Source: Anagrus nilaparvatae (lineage: Eukaryota > Arthropoda > Insecta > Hymenoptera > Mymaridae). From it: 64,000 bases of DNA. The stretch lies in contig JAKSXM010000247.1 of the NCBI GenBank assembly GCA_022575985.1, positions 7,091,501-7,155,500 of the forward strand, read 5' to 3'. This document shows positions 45,546-57,257 of this stretch, one piece after another. The first letter of the stretch is position 1. The number at the start of each line of letters is the position of its first letter. A program made the position numbers and the translations under genes. The notes under the pieces are model-generated. The model was not told the origin of the DNA, did no database searches, and was given only the letters and a program-made list of their open reading frames with translations.

Positions 45546-47801
45546 TTATTCTGGTATTTTTGCATTCTTATGACCCCATGAATAAGTGTCAGTAGAATTA
45601 GGTATAAGACACCTTTTATTATCAAAAGGGCTTAACGCTTTTTTGTTTTCTTTTTGAGTTACTACTTTATGAAACTTAGATCTAATTGAATACTGATCGC
45701 GATATATTTCTAACGAATTAAACAAACAATTTTTATAGTCATCAATTTCAATAGTATTTTTTACAACATTTGATTTTACACCTTTGACTTTTTTTATAGT
45801 TTTTTGATTATCAATTAATATTACATACATTTTACTTCTTAAACCTACAAACTCTAAAATTATGTTTCCATTCACTTCATCTTTTATTAAACCTAAGACC
45901 TTTTTATTATGATGACCAATATCGTATGGATTTGGAAGTGGATAGTCGGAGGTGTCGAATTCATGAATATTGGCTTTCATCACTTCATACACATCATCGT
46001 GTATTATTTCATAGATTAAACTATCTGTAAATATAAATAAAAAATAAATTTAAATATATAGATTAATATAAATATAATCTTACCTGTATCTGTGTACAAA
46101 AGTTTGCATTTATTTTCCGGAAAGATTTTCATCATAAACTCATAATGAAATCTGTATAAGACAATTTTTGACAAGTCTAATACACAGAGTCCAATATAAA
46201 TTGGTTTATTTAAATATACTTTTGTTTTTTCCATTTCAATCGCTACACAATTTTCATTAAAAACTGTCAAGCTGTGGAAATTTGGTTTGGATATTAAATC
46301 TTCAGCTCCAAATCGTCCACGCCATCTGGTGACTAGAGACACATCAAGCCTCCGTCTTGGGTCCTCCATTGTTTTTCCTTTTAATAAATATAAAATGAAT
46401 AAAATTATCAAATAAAAATTATTAATTATTTATATTTACCATAAATAGAGTTATTCATCAGCTTAGGAAGAGCTTTTCCAAATTCATTTGTAGCCTCTTG
46501 TCTTTTCTTGCTGTTTAAGTCGATATATTTCTTCAACCATTTAGATTGCTTGAACTTGAGAGCGCGATGAATTTTTTTGAGTATCAATCCATTTTCAATT
46601 GCCTGCTTCAGATATGCACTATGTACAACATATTTTTCCTTATTGTCTAATGTAGTCAAAAGCTTTTTTTCCTTGGACCCTGGTGGTTTTTCATGGACTG
46701 GACAGAACGGTAAATCGTTGTGTTTATTGTGATATTTTTCTGGATATTCCAAGTCCACTTCTAATATATATCCAACCTCGGAATTTTCATCAACGAAATA
46801 ATCTGTATCTTTTAAGGCATTCTTTTAACCCATTCAAAGCCTCCATAAGGAAGACTCTGTATCATTCCAAATCCATAGAGGTTGTTCACATCATAGTACA
46901 TTATATATTTGCTTTCTTCTTCCTTATTATAGTTTTCCATATACTTGTTATTAGCCTTAGCATATCTGTTACAGCATTGGGAAATTCCTCCACGAATTCC
47001 TTTCTCAATAAACATGATCATATCTATGTCATCCATCAATTCAAGTTCAACTTTTGTATACTTGAGCATACAATCCCAAGAATATCCTGGAGTCGTATAG
47101 TAATGAGCAGGATCAAGTCCATATGATTCTAAAGAGTTATCTCTGAAGTTTTCAAAAATTTCAGCAAGTAACAAGACATCAACTTTTAAATAGTAATCTG
47201 AGTAATCTCCCAGATTTTTAATATCATCAAATGAATTCCAGACATTTACGGCGTGTTGATAATCTTCAGAACTGACATTAGAGCCCATTAAAGTGCTGTA
47301 GAAATTTTCAATTGGTGGAAGTTGAGTCTCTTCCAATTTTTCTATTGAATCGATGTATTCATAAGGAAAAATTCCTTTTCTGCGCAGTAACTTGAATTGA
47401 TATTCAGATAAATCACACAGTTCTTTTTTCAAAATTTTTAAATTTTCATCAGGGAGATATGATGAGAGCTTGTCCAATGATGAGCTCATGAATTTTAGTG
47501 AATCGATGAATTTTAAATTGATTATCTTATTGTTTGAAACGTGAACAGTTTTCGTGAAAGAAATATATTTTTCTTTCGTTAATGGTAGTAAGCTTACATG
47601 CCCATCAATAGCACAAGCTATTTCTTCAATCAAAAGTGACTGTCATACCCTACAAAAAAAATTTTTTAATTATGTATTTTTAAAAATTTTCAAATTTTTT
47701 ATAAGTTACCTGTCAAATTATGAAAAACTACACTAATTGTTCTGCTATCTTTATAGTTCTGGTTACATTCGGAATGTGCTGCGCCCCTATATTTCCCTAG
47801 A

Positions 47802-47845
<44 letters not shown>

Positions 47846-49747
47846 AAAAAATAAAAAAATAATAAAAAATTAGTTTTTACCAGTTAAATGATTGTGATCG
47901 AAAACTTTACGTCTAGCTTGATCATTTTTTTCAAAAGGACCCTCTTCACAAATATGACAAATTTTTGCTGCTCGATGCTTTTTCATTGTTTCACTATCCA
48001 ATGGTTTCATTTTTTTAAAATAAACATACATTTGATTCATTTCCTCTGCAATTTCTTGAAGTCTTTCAACAAACCATTTAGCAGGATTTTCACCCCTATA
48101 GCTCTTGTAAACTGATTTTGAATCATCGATATAATTCTTGAAATAATAACCAATACTAAATGGCTCATGATGTTGAAATATGTTACCCTCATTTGATTTT
48201 TTCAACACACTTTCAAAGTCTGCGTAGATAATAAATGGTGCTCTTTCTTTATTTTTGAAATTTTTAAATTTGATGAACTTATATTCTTCTTTATCCGGTA
48301 ACAAAACTTTGCATTTATTAATGTTAGTGCAATCTTCTTCATGCTTCTTTAGTTTTTGCTCTGATGAAAAATAATGTAAGCATCGATCACAAAAATGCTT
48401 TTTGCGATTAGTTTTTGAGAGTTGAGCAGATAGTAAGAATGATAAATTTTTTATCCAAATATAGTGATAATTGATTCTTTCATTTACTTCTGGGAAAAAA
48501 TCAAATTTTCGTCTTTTTGATAAGATTTGATGTTCTAAGTCAATGAAATTCTCTTCCATTTGTTCATCATTTCCAAATGATTCATCATAAAAATCATCAA
48601 AAGTCTTAGTTTTATTGTTATTATAATGTTTATCTTCATAGCGATCTTGGATTAGCAATAAATTTATATGTCTTGGTCGCTTATTGGATGTTAAGTAAGA
48701 GGTTACTACTGTGTACTCGTCTTTTTCTAGCTCGAGTGAATAGAGATTTATAGAAATATTGTTTTTCTTTTCAAAATCAGGTATCAAAGTAGATTGAAAA
48801 GGATATTTTAAGCTTTCAAAATCAATATTTCTAAATTCTGTAAAATCAGGATAGTTTATAGAATTTTCATATTTTGTATATTCCGATAAGCGATCTGAAT
48901 TATGTACACAACCATATTTTTCATGTACAAGTGCAGACATAATAGCCCATTTAAAGCATTTATTATCATTGTTCTTAATATTTATGCCAGCACGTTTATT
49001 TTCAATATTTTTAGGTAATTTTATGTAAGAAGAAGCGTGTAATGGATTATATTTACAAATATGTATATTTAAAAAATCAATAGATATTAAACTCCATCCA
49101 GAATCTTTTTGCTGGAATTCTTGCATATCATGAATTAATGGAGCTTCTATATGTTCTTTAAAATATAAATTTAAATCAGTAGAAGTTGATATTGATACAG
49201 CCTTCGTATTAAAATATTTCATATCTTCATCATTATTTTTAATTAATTTATATGTAGCAGCTAAAACTGTATAAGCTTTTATCATTCCTCCATTTTGTTT
49301 TAATGTTTTATTAACAACTTCAATAAAAATTTGTAAAGCATCATTAAAAAATTTTATAACATCGATATGTGATAAATTTTTAATCATTCCAGATTTTATA
49401 TAATCATTAAAAGCAGAATCAACTTCAATCCATTTTACTTTAATATTCTCATCATTAGTTATTCCACCTCCAACTTTATTTATCAATTTTTCAAAATCAA
49501 TTTTAATGCTTTTTAAATGTGCTAATGTGTAATAACATTTTAATTTTTGAGGGCCGGTTACGGCAAGTTTACTTAAATTTTCTACCAGTTCTATTTGGAT
49601 ATTATTTAAATCAAAAATAGCTTTTATCATTTCATTATCATTGATTTCTTTGGAAGATTCATAATTTCTTTTCATTTCATCATATATTTGTTGGCATCGT
49701 ATTATTATTATATTATTATTCTTAGACATTTTAGTATTCTTAGACAT
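45546..49747 (-). pseudogene. Protein-primed DNA polymerase B, five exons, two frame breaks
   Basis: Exons: 49747-47881, 47796-47710, 47649-46440, 46378-46084, 46024-45546, all GT-AG with matching phases (about 1310 codons). Exon 1 has the family N-terminal region (NNDNKCFKWAIMSAL), a C2H2-like finger (CDRCLHYF...HEEDC, residues 453-473), the exonuclease motif IYADFES (D510/E512) and an HNH-like CHIC...DHNHLTG that crosses intron 1. Exon 3 has polymerase motif A (YYDVNNLYG) and motif B (KLMNNSIYG); motif C YTDTDS spans intron 4. Breaks of 1 nt lie at about 47633 and about 46815 in exon 3. The enzyme replicates the element from a terminal protein. Its leader carries three palindrome copies. 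Confidence 0.93.
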
Positions 49748-49780
49748 TTTAGTATTTTTAGATATTTTAATTATTATACA

Positions 49781-49912
49781 GCTGTATACACAACCTAGTA
49801 AGTTATTATTGAAAAGTTGTAGTCACAACCTATTAAAAGCTTTCAAGAGTTGTTAGCACAACTTGCCTCGAAGAGAGAATGATATTTTTTCAAAAATGCT
49901 TCTCTATTTATA
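49781..49912 (-). promoter_or_regulatory. Early-type promoter B (polymerase) with three palindrome copies
   Basis: On the minus strand TATAAATA (49905-49912) precedes a TCATTC initiator whose A (49880) is 32 nt away. The copies follow at 49849-49863, 49816-49830 and 49781-49795, spaced 33 and 35 bp, all inside the predicted leader and ending 34 bp before the polymerase ATG. Confidence 0.65.
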
Positions 49913-50112
49913 CAGTTTCAGTCACCCCCCACCTTCATCCCCTCCCACTCTCATCCCCTCTCACCAATATTTCCACCTCTCTCTCTTTTTCATATTTTTT
50001 TTATTAATTTTTAGGGTTTTTTTAAATAAAAACAAGTTTTTTTAAATTTTTAAATATTTTTTATATTTTTTTATATTTTGTATTAAACATTATCAAAATT
50101 ATTAGTATAAAT

Positions 50113-50724
50113 TTACTTTTTTTTATCATTATTATATTCATATGCACAACTTCTTTTTACTTTTTTGCTTTTTCTTCTGTTATCTACTTCATCTCGCCCT
50201 TCTGGATAATTTATATTGGCCTGGAATTCAGAAGCTGTTATATTACCATTTTGTAATACTTCATCAAAAAGATCCTGCGATTCCTGAAAGACTTGTGAAA
50301 AAGTAAGATCGTCCATTGGTACTTCATTACCGATAGGAGGTAAAGCGATTGCTAAATCTTCCAAATTTTCTCCTGGAATATCTTCTGTAGGTAATGCACG
50401 ATCATGTTGTGGCGTGTCATTTATGAATTCAATAAGTTGTCTTTGACCACCAAGATATTTTAAAAACATAAAGCCACCTTCAACTTCTCTTTGAAATTCA
50501 ATGAACTCATCAGGGTTATCCCTGAAATATCTTCCAATCCTTGGAGGTAAATAAACCCGCGGAATGGCTGGATGGTCTATATGAGCAATGACTCTATCTC
50601 CATATTGAGTTGGTACCAAGATGACACGGGTTATACGATATATTTGGTTCACATCCAACTCATTCAAATTATGTGTTCGGCGTTCAGCCAATCTGCCAAC
50701 ATCATTCAACCGTTGAAAATTCAT
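50113..50724 (-). CDS. Possible ssDNA-binding-like Polinton protein, 203 aa
   Basis: The start is ATG 50724, directly after a TTGTTTCAG acceptor, so a leader intron is likely. Residues 15-105 read LNELDVNQIYRITRVILVPTQ, YGDRVIAHID, RVYLPPRIGRYF and FMFLKYLGG. This beta-rich pattern recalls small OB-fold-like proteins of transposons and viruses. The middle is acidic and the end basic (RRKSKKVKRS). It lies between the polymerase and the 161-aa gene, so a replication role is plausible but inferred. Confidence 0.55.
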   Translation of the reverse strand: MNFQRLNDVGRLAERRTHNLNELDVNQIYRITRVILVPTQYGDRVIAHIDHPAIPRVYLPPRIGRYFRDNPDEFIEFQREVEGGFMFLKYLGGQRQLIEFINDTPQHDRALPTEDIPGENLEDLAIALPPIGNEVPMDDLTFSQVFQESQDLFDEVLQNGNITASEFQANINYPEGRDEVDNRRKSKKVKRSCAYEYNNDKKK

Positions 50725-51015
50725 TCTGAAACAAAAAATTATTAAAAATGACTTGAAAATTATTAAAAAATTATTAAAAATGACTTGAACAATTATAAAA
50801 AAAAAATGACTTGAAAAAATTATCAAAAAAATTATCAGAAATTAATTAAAAAATTTTTTTTTTTTTTTAAATCCCTCAGTCTAAAATTTTTTTACAATAA
50901 CTGCAATTATTTTTATTTATCATCATTAGAATTTCATTAAAAAAATAAAAAAATAAAAAATTTGAAAAAAAATATTCAAAAAAAAATTTCGAAAAAAAAA
51001 TGTCCAAAAAAATTA

Positions 51016-51501
51016 TTATTGAAGCACTAATTGTCTTTTCACTGCACTGAGCCGAATAATTTTCTCCATCTCTTCAATTTCTGCTCTAATTTCTTTTCTC
51101 TTGGTCTCAAGAATCGCCATATTTTTACGATAGGTTCTTTTTTGACAGTCTTTGCATTCATTATGAAGTGCAGGATCCGCAAAGAAGAGGTGCTCGGTGC
51201 AGAAAAATTTTTCAGGCACGTAAACTTCCGGCTCGTCTTTTATTGGAGACAATAATGGTGGTGGTGGTTGAGCCATTTCTTTAACCATATCTTGTAGCAC
51301 TTTATTCTCTGTCTCTCTTTCTTTTTCAAACTGTTCGTTAAAATCCTCTTCTTCTTCATAATTTTTTAAAAATTCATTAACTAACACTTTTTTCAATAAT
51401 GGCTTTTTTCTTCCTTTCTTCTTTGCTAACCTCTCTCTTTTTCCGGGATTTCTAACTTCCTTCCCATTAATATATACAACTTTTTTATCATTTTTTGGCA
51501 T
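51016..51501 (-). CDS. Unknown Polinton protein, 161 aa, coiled coil and Cys motif
   Basis: The start is ATG 51501 (MPKNDKKVVYING). The frame upstream is open only through an 18-bp tandem repeat and has no ATG. It has a basic N-terminus, an acidic helix, a PPPPLLSPIKDEPEV linker and a C-terminal FCTEHLFFADPALHNECKDC zinc-like motif followed by a coiled coil (RAEIEEMEKIIRL). Such a layout suits a small DNA-binding regulator. Its leader has four palindrome copies, so it is a candidate early regulator. No homology recognised. Confidence 0.6.
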   Translation of the reverse strand: MPKNDKKVVYINGKEVRNPGKRERLAKKKGRKKPLLKKVLVNEFLKNYEEEEDFNEQFEKERETENKVLQDMVKEMAQPPPPLLSPIKDEPEVYVPEKFFCTEHLFFADPALHNECKDCQKRTYRKNMAILETKRKEIRAEIEEMEKIIRLSAVKRQLVLQ

Positions 51502-51535
51502 ACTCACTTTTAAAATTTTCTGATGCCTTGAAATA

Positions 51536-51605
51536 AGATGGTGGTAGTCCACAAGATGGCGATGCACACAAAGATGGCGATGCACACAAAGATGGTGATG
51601 CGCAA
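51536..51605. repeat. 18-bp tandem repeat, about 3-4 units
   Basis: The unit AAGATGGCGATGCACACA repeats in the leader of the 161-aa gene. Confidence 0.8.
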
Positions 51606-51628
51606 AAGGTGGCAGCACTTAAATAAAA

Positions 51629-51819
51629 GTTGCTAACACAACCTATAACTTAATTGCTCCAGGAGATGATTTACAAAAGGTTGTATACACAACCTAGACA
51701 CAGCACTAGGACACTTAGTTGTAAGCACAACAAAAGAGTTCAGAAGAGTAGAGAGTTGTTTTCACAACCGCTCAAGCTGTTCGAATATGAATTTTCGGCT
51801 AGCGATCGGTTATTTATGA
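51629..51819 (-). promoter_or_regulatory. Early-type promoter C with four palindrome copies
   Basis: Copies at 51755-51769, 51718-51732, 51680-51694 and 51629-51643 are spaced 37, 38 and 51 bp. A minus-strand CATAAATA (51811-51818) and a TCATAT initiator-like string (A at about 51788) precede them, in the same order as promoters A and B. Confidence 0.55.
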
Positions 51820-52250
51820 ACAAATGGGGAGCGGAGAAATGAATATTTTGGAGCGCTCCCACTCTTAATTTCTCCTCACATCACAAATATGCTCCAAAGT
51901 ACATCACACTATACTTACTTGAGAGTTCCCTCTCCTAAAACCGCTCCGCGCTTCCGCCACACACACGAAAAATAGAAGGGAGAATAAACGCATGCGCACG
52001 AACCTTATTTTATATGAAGAAAAAAGTACGAGAAAGAAAAGGATAGAAATATATTCTTCTCCATGACGCGCGTGTGACTGTAAAACGTCCGCCATTTTAT
52101 GACACCTGGTGAATTTTTCAGGTTATGATGAAGATATTCAATGTATAATTAATAAGCTTTTATGAATGTTTTTGTTTAAAAAGATTTTTATTTTATTAAT
52201 TCTAGTTATTAGTTATAAGTAATAAGTAATTTTTGATAAAAATGGTGAAA
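51820..52250. other. Non-coding Polinton DNA
   Basis: A GC-richer patch lies at 51840-52090, followed by A/T-rich DNA. No ORF is supported. Confidence 0.35.
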
Positions 52251-52252
52251 AT

Positions 52253-52435
52253 AAAAAAATGGCTGTGATAATTTAGATTTTATTTATAAAGAAAAATGAC
52301 TGTGATAATTTAGATTTTATTTATAATGAAAAATGACTGTGATAATTTAAATTTTATTTATAATAAGGATGGCTGTGATAATTTAGGTTTTATAATAAAG
52401 ATTGCTGTGATAATTTAGATTTTATTTATAATAAT
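52253..52435. repeat. Five-unit tandem repeat, period about 40-45 bp
   Basis: Each unit contains GCTGTGATAATTTAGATTTT or ACTGTGATAATTTAGATTTT. The array lies in non-coding Polinton DNA close to the right-hand accessory genes. Confidence 0.75.
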
Positions 52436-52628
52436 AGTAATTACTGTTTTATTAATTTTTAAAAATATAATAAATGTGAATGATTTTTATTTGTAATTTT
52501 AAAAATGTCCTGCATAACAAACTGTGTGATATTATTAATTATTTTATCATGAAATTGAAATAAAAAGCAGTTCTGCAAGTCTTAGCCGCCATTTTGATGA
52601 ATAATTTTTACACGTGGCAATTAAATTT

Positions 52629-52633
<5 letters not shown>

Positions 52634-52662
<29 letters not shown>

Positions 52663-53859
52663 GGAAATATGTGAATCTTACATCAGCCATGGAGTGTTTG
52701 CGGGCCTTAAAGACCCGCAAATTTCCATGACCGCCCAGTTGCACAAAGTGCACAACTGGGAGACCACCGACGAACGCGGTCGCCGGCTACGCCCCAGATT
52801 CTTACTGGATAAACACACTTTAAACCCCCTGCGCTTGTTTGTCCCAAACCGGAACTCCCTTTTCAGGTATAACTTCAGTTTGGGACGCGCAGCCTAGGCA
52901 ACTGGCCGCTGCCTTCCCCCTGCCTAGTGACAGGAGAGCAATCTACGATAGAAAGCCCTCCTCCTTTTTCTTCAACAAGGTGGCCCTTACGTACTCTGCT
53001 ACTTTGTTCCAGTTTTCGGAACTCCGTAGCATTTCCGGGACCACCGTCTCCGGCCTCCAAATCGGGAAGGGCGGGCGCCCCCCCGAGTAGCGAACACATT
53101 CGAAGAATGTGTGCTCTACTGTATCCTTCTCGCCTGGGCAGTGCAAGCACTCCTCTGTTGCCACCTTATGCCAATGCCTCAACATGACACGGAAATACCC
53201 GTGTCCGGTTAAGAACTGGGTAAGGTGGAAATCCACCTCCCCATGCTGTCGTCCCATCCATGCCTGCAGGTTTGAGATCAGTCTGCGCGTCCATAGAGCA
53301 TTCTTCTCTTGGTTCTTTTTCCATCGTTTATTCCATGCTTTCATAGAGTTGAAGCGGGCGCGAGTGGAAGCCACTTCGCGCTCATCTACGCTCTCGTAGA
53401 TGAATTTCCGCTCCAACGCTAGCAGGTCGATGGGTATCACCGAAGCAACAACCTGGATCGCCTCGAGCGATACCGTATGGTACGCGCAGGCGATCCTCAC
53501 TGCCGCTTGCCTCTGTACAGACGATATCTTATGTCTGTACTTGGCAATTTCTGTGGTCTTCGCCCAGACTTCTGATCCGTAAAGCAGGACAGAGTTGACG
53601 ACTGACATCAGGAGCCTTCGCTTCCCTGGTTTGGGTCCCCCAATGTTGGCCATGAGCCTTGACAGGGAGGATGCGACCGACGCTGCCTTTTCACACGACC
53701 TCTGAAATTGCTCCCAGAAGGTCAGCTTGTTATCAAGCTGAACTCCCAGGTATTTCACCGATGTTCTGGTTCGGATCGTGTGAGGGTTTCCGCCGTCGTC
53801 GATAATTACATCGAAGTCGGTGGGAACCCTTCGACGGGTCAGCAGTATAATTTTTAAAT
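52634..53859 (-). mobile_element. 5'-truncated R1-clade retrotransposon inside the Polinton
   Basis: A poly-A tail appears as 28 T at 52632-52659. The copy is flanked by AATTAAATTTAGATT at 52619-52633 and 53860-53874, a 15-bp target duplication. The composition is much GC-richer than the Polinton. It inserted after the Polinton. Confidence 0.9.
52943..53857 (-). pseudogene. C-terminal part of R1-clade ORF2
   Basis: The frame runs from the truncated end through MKYLGVQLDNKLTFW, LLYGSEVWAK, LTQFLTGHGYFRVML and the zinc motif CLHCPGEKDTVEHTFFEC to the stop at 52943. It corresponds to the region after the reverse transcriptase palm. The catalytic domains are absent. It is the same clade as the 27-kb fragment but a different family. 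Confidence 0.85.
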
Positions 53860-53874
53860 AATTAAATTTAGATT

Positions 53875-55075
53875 AATAATAATAAAATAACAAAATAATA
53901 AAATAATTTAAAATTTAATATTTTAATTATTCCTAGAATAATTAATTTCAAAAAATTATTTTATTATTAACCTATATTTAATTGCTTTCATTTAGAAATA
54001 AAGTTATGGCAACCATTTTGTAATAAATTTTTCACCAAGTAAAACTAAAATGAATTTTTATTAATTTAATATTTATCAATTAGAATAGAAATATGAGGTT
54101 ATGTTAATAATAAACTTAATTTAAAAATTTTATTTACAAGTATATTTGTAATTAAATAAAAGTTAATCAATTTAAAAAGTAATATTTATAGGTTAAATCA
54201 TTAAAAATTTTTCTTTAAATAAATTATAAATTATATACAGAAAGGAAAAGAAAAAAATTTTTATTATCAAAACATTTTATTATATAATTTCAATACATGC
54301 TTTACATGCTTTACATGGAATAATTTCAGCTTATCACTTAAATAAGTGAAATAATTCATAATCTTTATATTTATACTCTCTTTTAATTTTATTCAGTCTT
54401 AGAAATTTGTAATTGCTTCTTCTAATACTGTTAAGTACAATAAATTATTATTATATGGTAACACATATAAATAATTGTAAATTTATACATCATTATATAT
54501 CAATTTGTACTTTCAAATCTTACATCAAAAATATTTATTCATATAACATTGTTTTATTTTAAATATATATCTATTTGCATTTGCAAATCTTACATATAAA
54601 ATATTTTTTATTAAATTTTATCATTTGTATTCAAATTTTAAATTTACTTAATTATATTAAGTAATTTATAGAACATAATATTCATTTAATCTTATAAAAT
54701 ACTTTTTTCTTATTACATAATAATATTTATTAATTAATTTACTTGAAATATTTACTTATATCAATGTTGACTATTTTTATAATATTTACTATTGTTGACT
54801 AATTTTTTATAATATTTACTATTGTTGACTAATTTTTAATGAAATTTACTATATATTTATATTCACTTTAATTACAATAATTTGACTAAAAATGTAAGAA
54901 CAACAGTGCACTATATTTTCTATACTGAAATAAATTTAATAATAATAATAAATTCTATCAAAAATTTCAAGTCAAAATTAAACTTATAAAATACTTTTTT
55001 CGTATTACATAATAAAAAATTCTATCAAAAATTTTAATAAATTATATAATAAATATATATATAGAAAATTAATAT
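53875..55075. other. 1.2-kb very AT-rich Polinton DNA, no gene
   Basis: No ORF or structured repeat was found, except short TTGACTAATTTTTxATAATATTTACTA reiterations at 54765-54850. Confidence 0.45.
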
Positions 55076-56395
55076 TTAAAAAGCTTTGCTTTGAAAAACA
55101 ACACCATCATTTATTTCATTTTCATGACACAAATGAACTACAGCGCATGAAACACAACATTGAACACGAATAATATTTACAATCAAATTACCGCAAGAAC
55201 ATTTCGTATTTTTATAGTAATTAATTAATGGATCTTTCATCCCTACTGAGTGTATGTATTTAAATTCATACTCTGTATATTTTTTAAAAAAATCACGTCT
55301 CCTCTTATCACAATCTATACACCAATAATAATCTAAACCCTCATTGTTTTTCATATAAAAAATTTGGGTGTGGTATATAAAATTATTTTTATTATTTACT
55401 ATTATAACATCCATCGCTTTCTTAATTTTTTGATAAGATAGGTTAGCTTTTGAGTCATCGATAACAACATTGCCATTTTTCAGAACCTTGTGGTTTCTCT
55501 TGTATTTATTCTTATATTGTTTATATGGCTCATTGGCCATTGTTGGAGGCTTTGGATGTATGTATTGAATATTAAAATTTGATGTCTAAAAAAAAAATTT
55601 TTTTTTTAAGTAATGATTAAAAATATAAATTTTTAAAAAATTTTTACTCACTGTCAATAAGAAATTATCATTTAAGGTTGGAAGATCATCTCTCGAATCA
55701 TCATCATCATCATCAGAAAAATAAGAAATATTTGAATCCAAAATCTTATTAACATCGACAAAACTAAATTCACATTTTTCAATATCACTTAAGGGAGATT
55801 TATCTTCTACTTTTTGTTCCTCAATACATATAAATTCTGTATAATCTGATAAGTTTTTTCCTTGTCCATAATTGTTTGATTTAATTTTTTTATCTGTACC
55901 TGAACTGGATGCGAGGCATTCAATATTTGCATCATTAATCTTTCTTTTCTATAAAAAATAACATACAAAAAGTTAATACATGTATCAACTAAAAATAAAA
56001 AAATAATTCAACTTTTACTCACAATATTTATTGAAGGATTAGTTGATGATAAATCAAGCGATGATTTAGCACATACTGGTTTATCTTCTTTGACTAATGT
56101 ATAAAGAGATGATTTTTTTTTTTAATTGATTCATCTGTACTTAGCGATGATGGACATAAATGTTGTTTATCTAGTGAGGGTTGTGATACTGATGAAACAG
56201 AAGATACTGATAGAATTTTAAACCCCTCTGGTAAATCTGCTTTTCCAATATTTTCAATACTTCTCATTGATCTTCTTATAGGAAAATTAGTTTTTTTTTT
56301 CTATAAAAAAATAGTATTTGAATTACATTATAAAAATTAAAAATTAAAAATTAAAAATTTACCTTAATATGTGTGTTGTTCTTATTATTTTCCAT
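55076..56395 (-). pseudogene. Four-exon Polinton accessory gene, Cys-rich C-terminus
   Basis: Exons: 56395-56363, 56300-56023, 55948-55652, 55585-55076, with GTAAAT/GTGAGT donors and matching phases (about 370 codons). The N-terminal two thirds is Ser/Asp-rich with a DDDDDD tract. The last exon has YYWCIDCDKRRRDF, CSCGN and CCVSCAVVHLCHE, a probable zinc-binding fold, vaguely FLYWCH-like. A 1-nt break lies in an A11 run at 56113-56123 in exon 2. A variant palindrome (ATTGT-TTTG-CACAAC, one extra spacer base) sits 17 bp upstream of the ATG. Function unknown. Confidence 0.55.
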
Positions 56396-56639
56396 CTTTT
56401 TTTAATTTAAAATTGTTTTGCACAACAAAATTTGTATGTGGACCATGTGAAAAATTGAAGGTTAATGCACACACACGATTTTTTTCAATATTAAATTTAG
56501 GTATAAAAATTATTACTGATTAAATAAAGAAATAATTAATTCATATATAACTTGATAATTAAATATAAATAACTTTAAATGCAGAATTCAATTCAAATCA
56601 CACTTTATTTCTTTTTTTTACATTTTTTACCAAGAAAAG

Positions 56640-56850
56640 AATTTTTAGCAAACACACATCGAATACTTAAAAAAGGGAATGACCGGCCGGCTCACGAAAT
56701 AAGAAAGTGATTGCGCGCGCGGTGTACAGTTCTATAAGATAGATGGAAACACACATCGGATAAGTAAAAAAGGGAATGACCGTCCGGTTCGATCACGAAA
56801 TAAAAAAGAGCGAATGCGCGCGCGGTGTACAGTTCTATAAAATAGATGGC
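56640..56850. repeat. Tandem duplication, about 103 bp, two units
   Basis: Both units carry AACACACATCG, GGGAATGACCG and GCGCGCGCGGTGTACAGTTC. The block lies near the right Polinton end. Confidence 0.8.
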
Positions 56851-57014
56851 CTTTTAGAAGCGGTGAAATTTAAAATTTTAAACTTTAAATACTTATTTAT
56901 AACATAGATGACACCACTATATGGATAAGTAAATTACAAATACATGTATAGTATAATCGGTGGGAAATTTAAAATTTTAAATATTTATTTTCAAATTACA
57001 CATTTTTTTATAAA

Positions 57015-57140
57015 TACAAGCTAATAAGATTTTTTTTCTTCAATTAATAATAAAAAAGAAATTTAATTTAAAAATTTATTATTTATTTTTTTTCATCAAT
57101 TAATAATAAAAAAGAAATTTAATTTAAAAATTTATTATTT
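57015..57140. repeat. Tandem duplication, about 65 bp, two units
   Basis: CAATTAATAATAAAAAAGAA and AAAAATTTATTATTTA recur in both halves. Confidence 0.75.
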
Positions 57141-57257
57141 AGGGTATTTACCTTGATGATTGTGGAGTAACACCCCCGGGGGAAACAACCAACTTAATTA
57201 TCACCCACCCATTCGGGGGGGGGGGGGGGTACCCTTCCTTATCGACGCTCCTCGGGG

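Noticed and set aside
52694..53582. Plus-strand ORFs across the R1-clade copy
   Set aside because: They are antisense readings of the GC-rich ORF2 fragment.
52943..53857. Domesticated reverse-transcriptase gene
   Set aside because: It is 5'-truncated, has a poly-A tail and a fresh target duplication, and lacks the catalytic palm.
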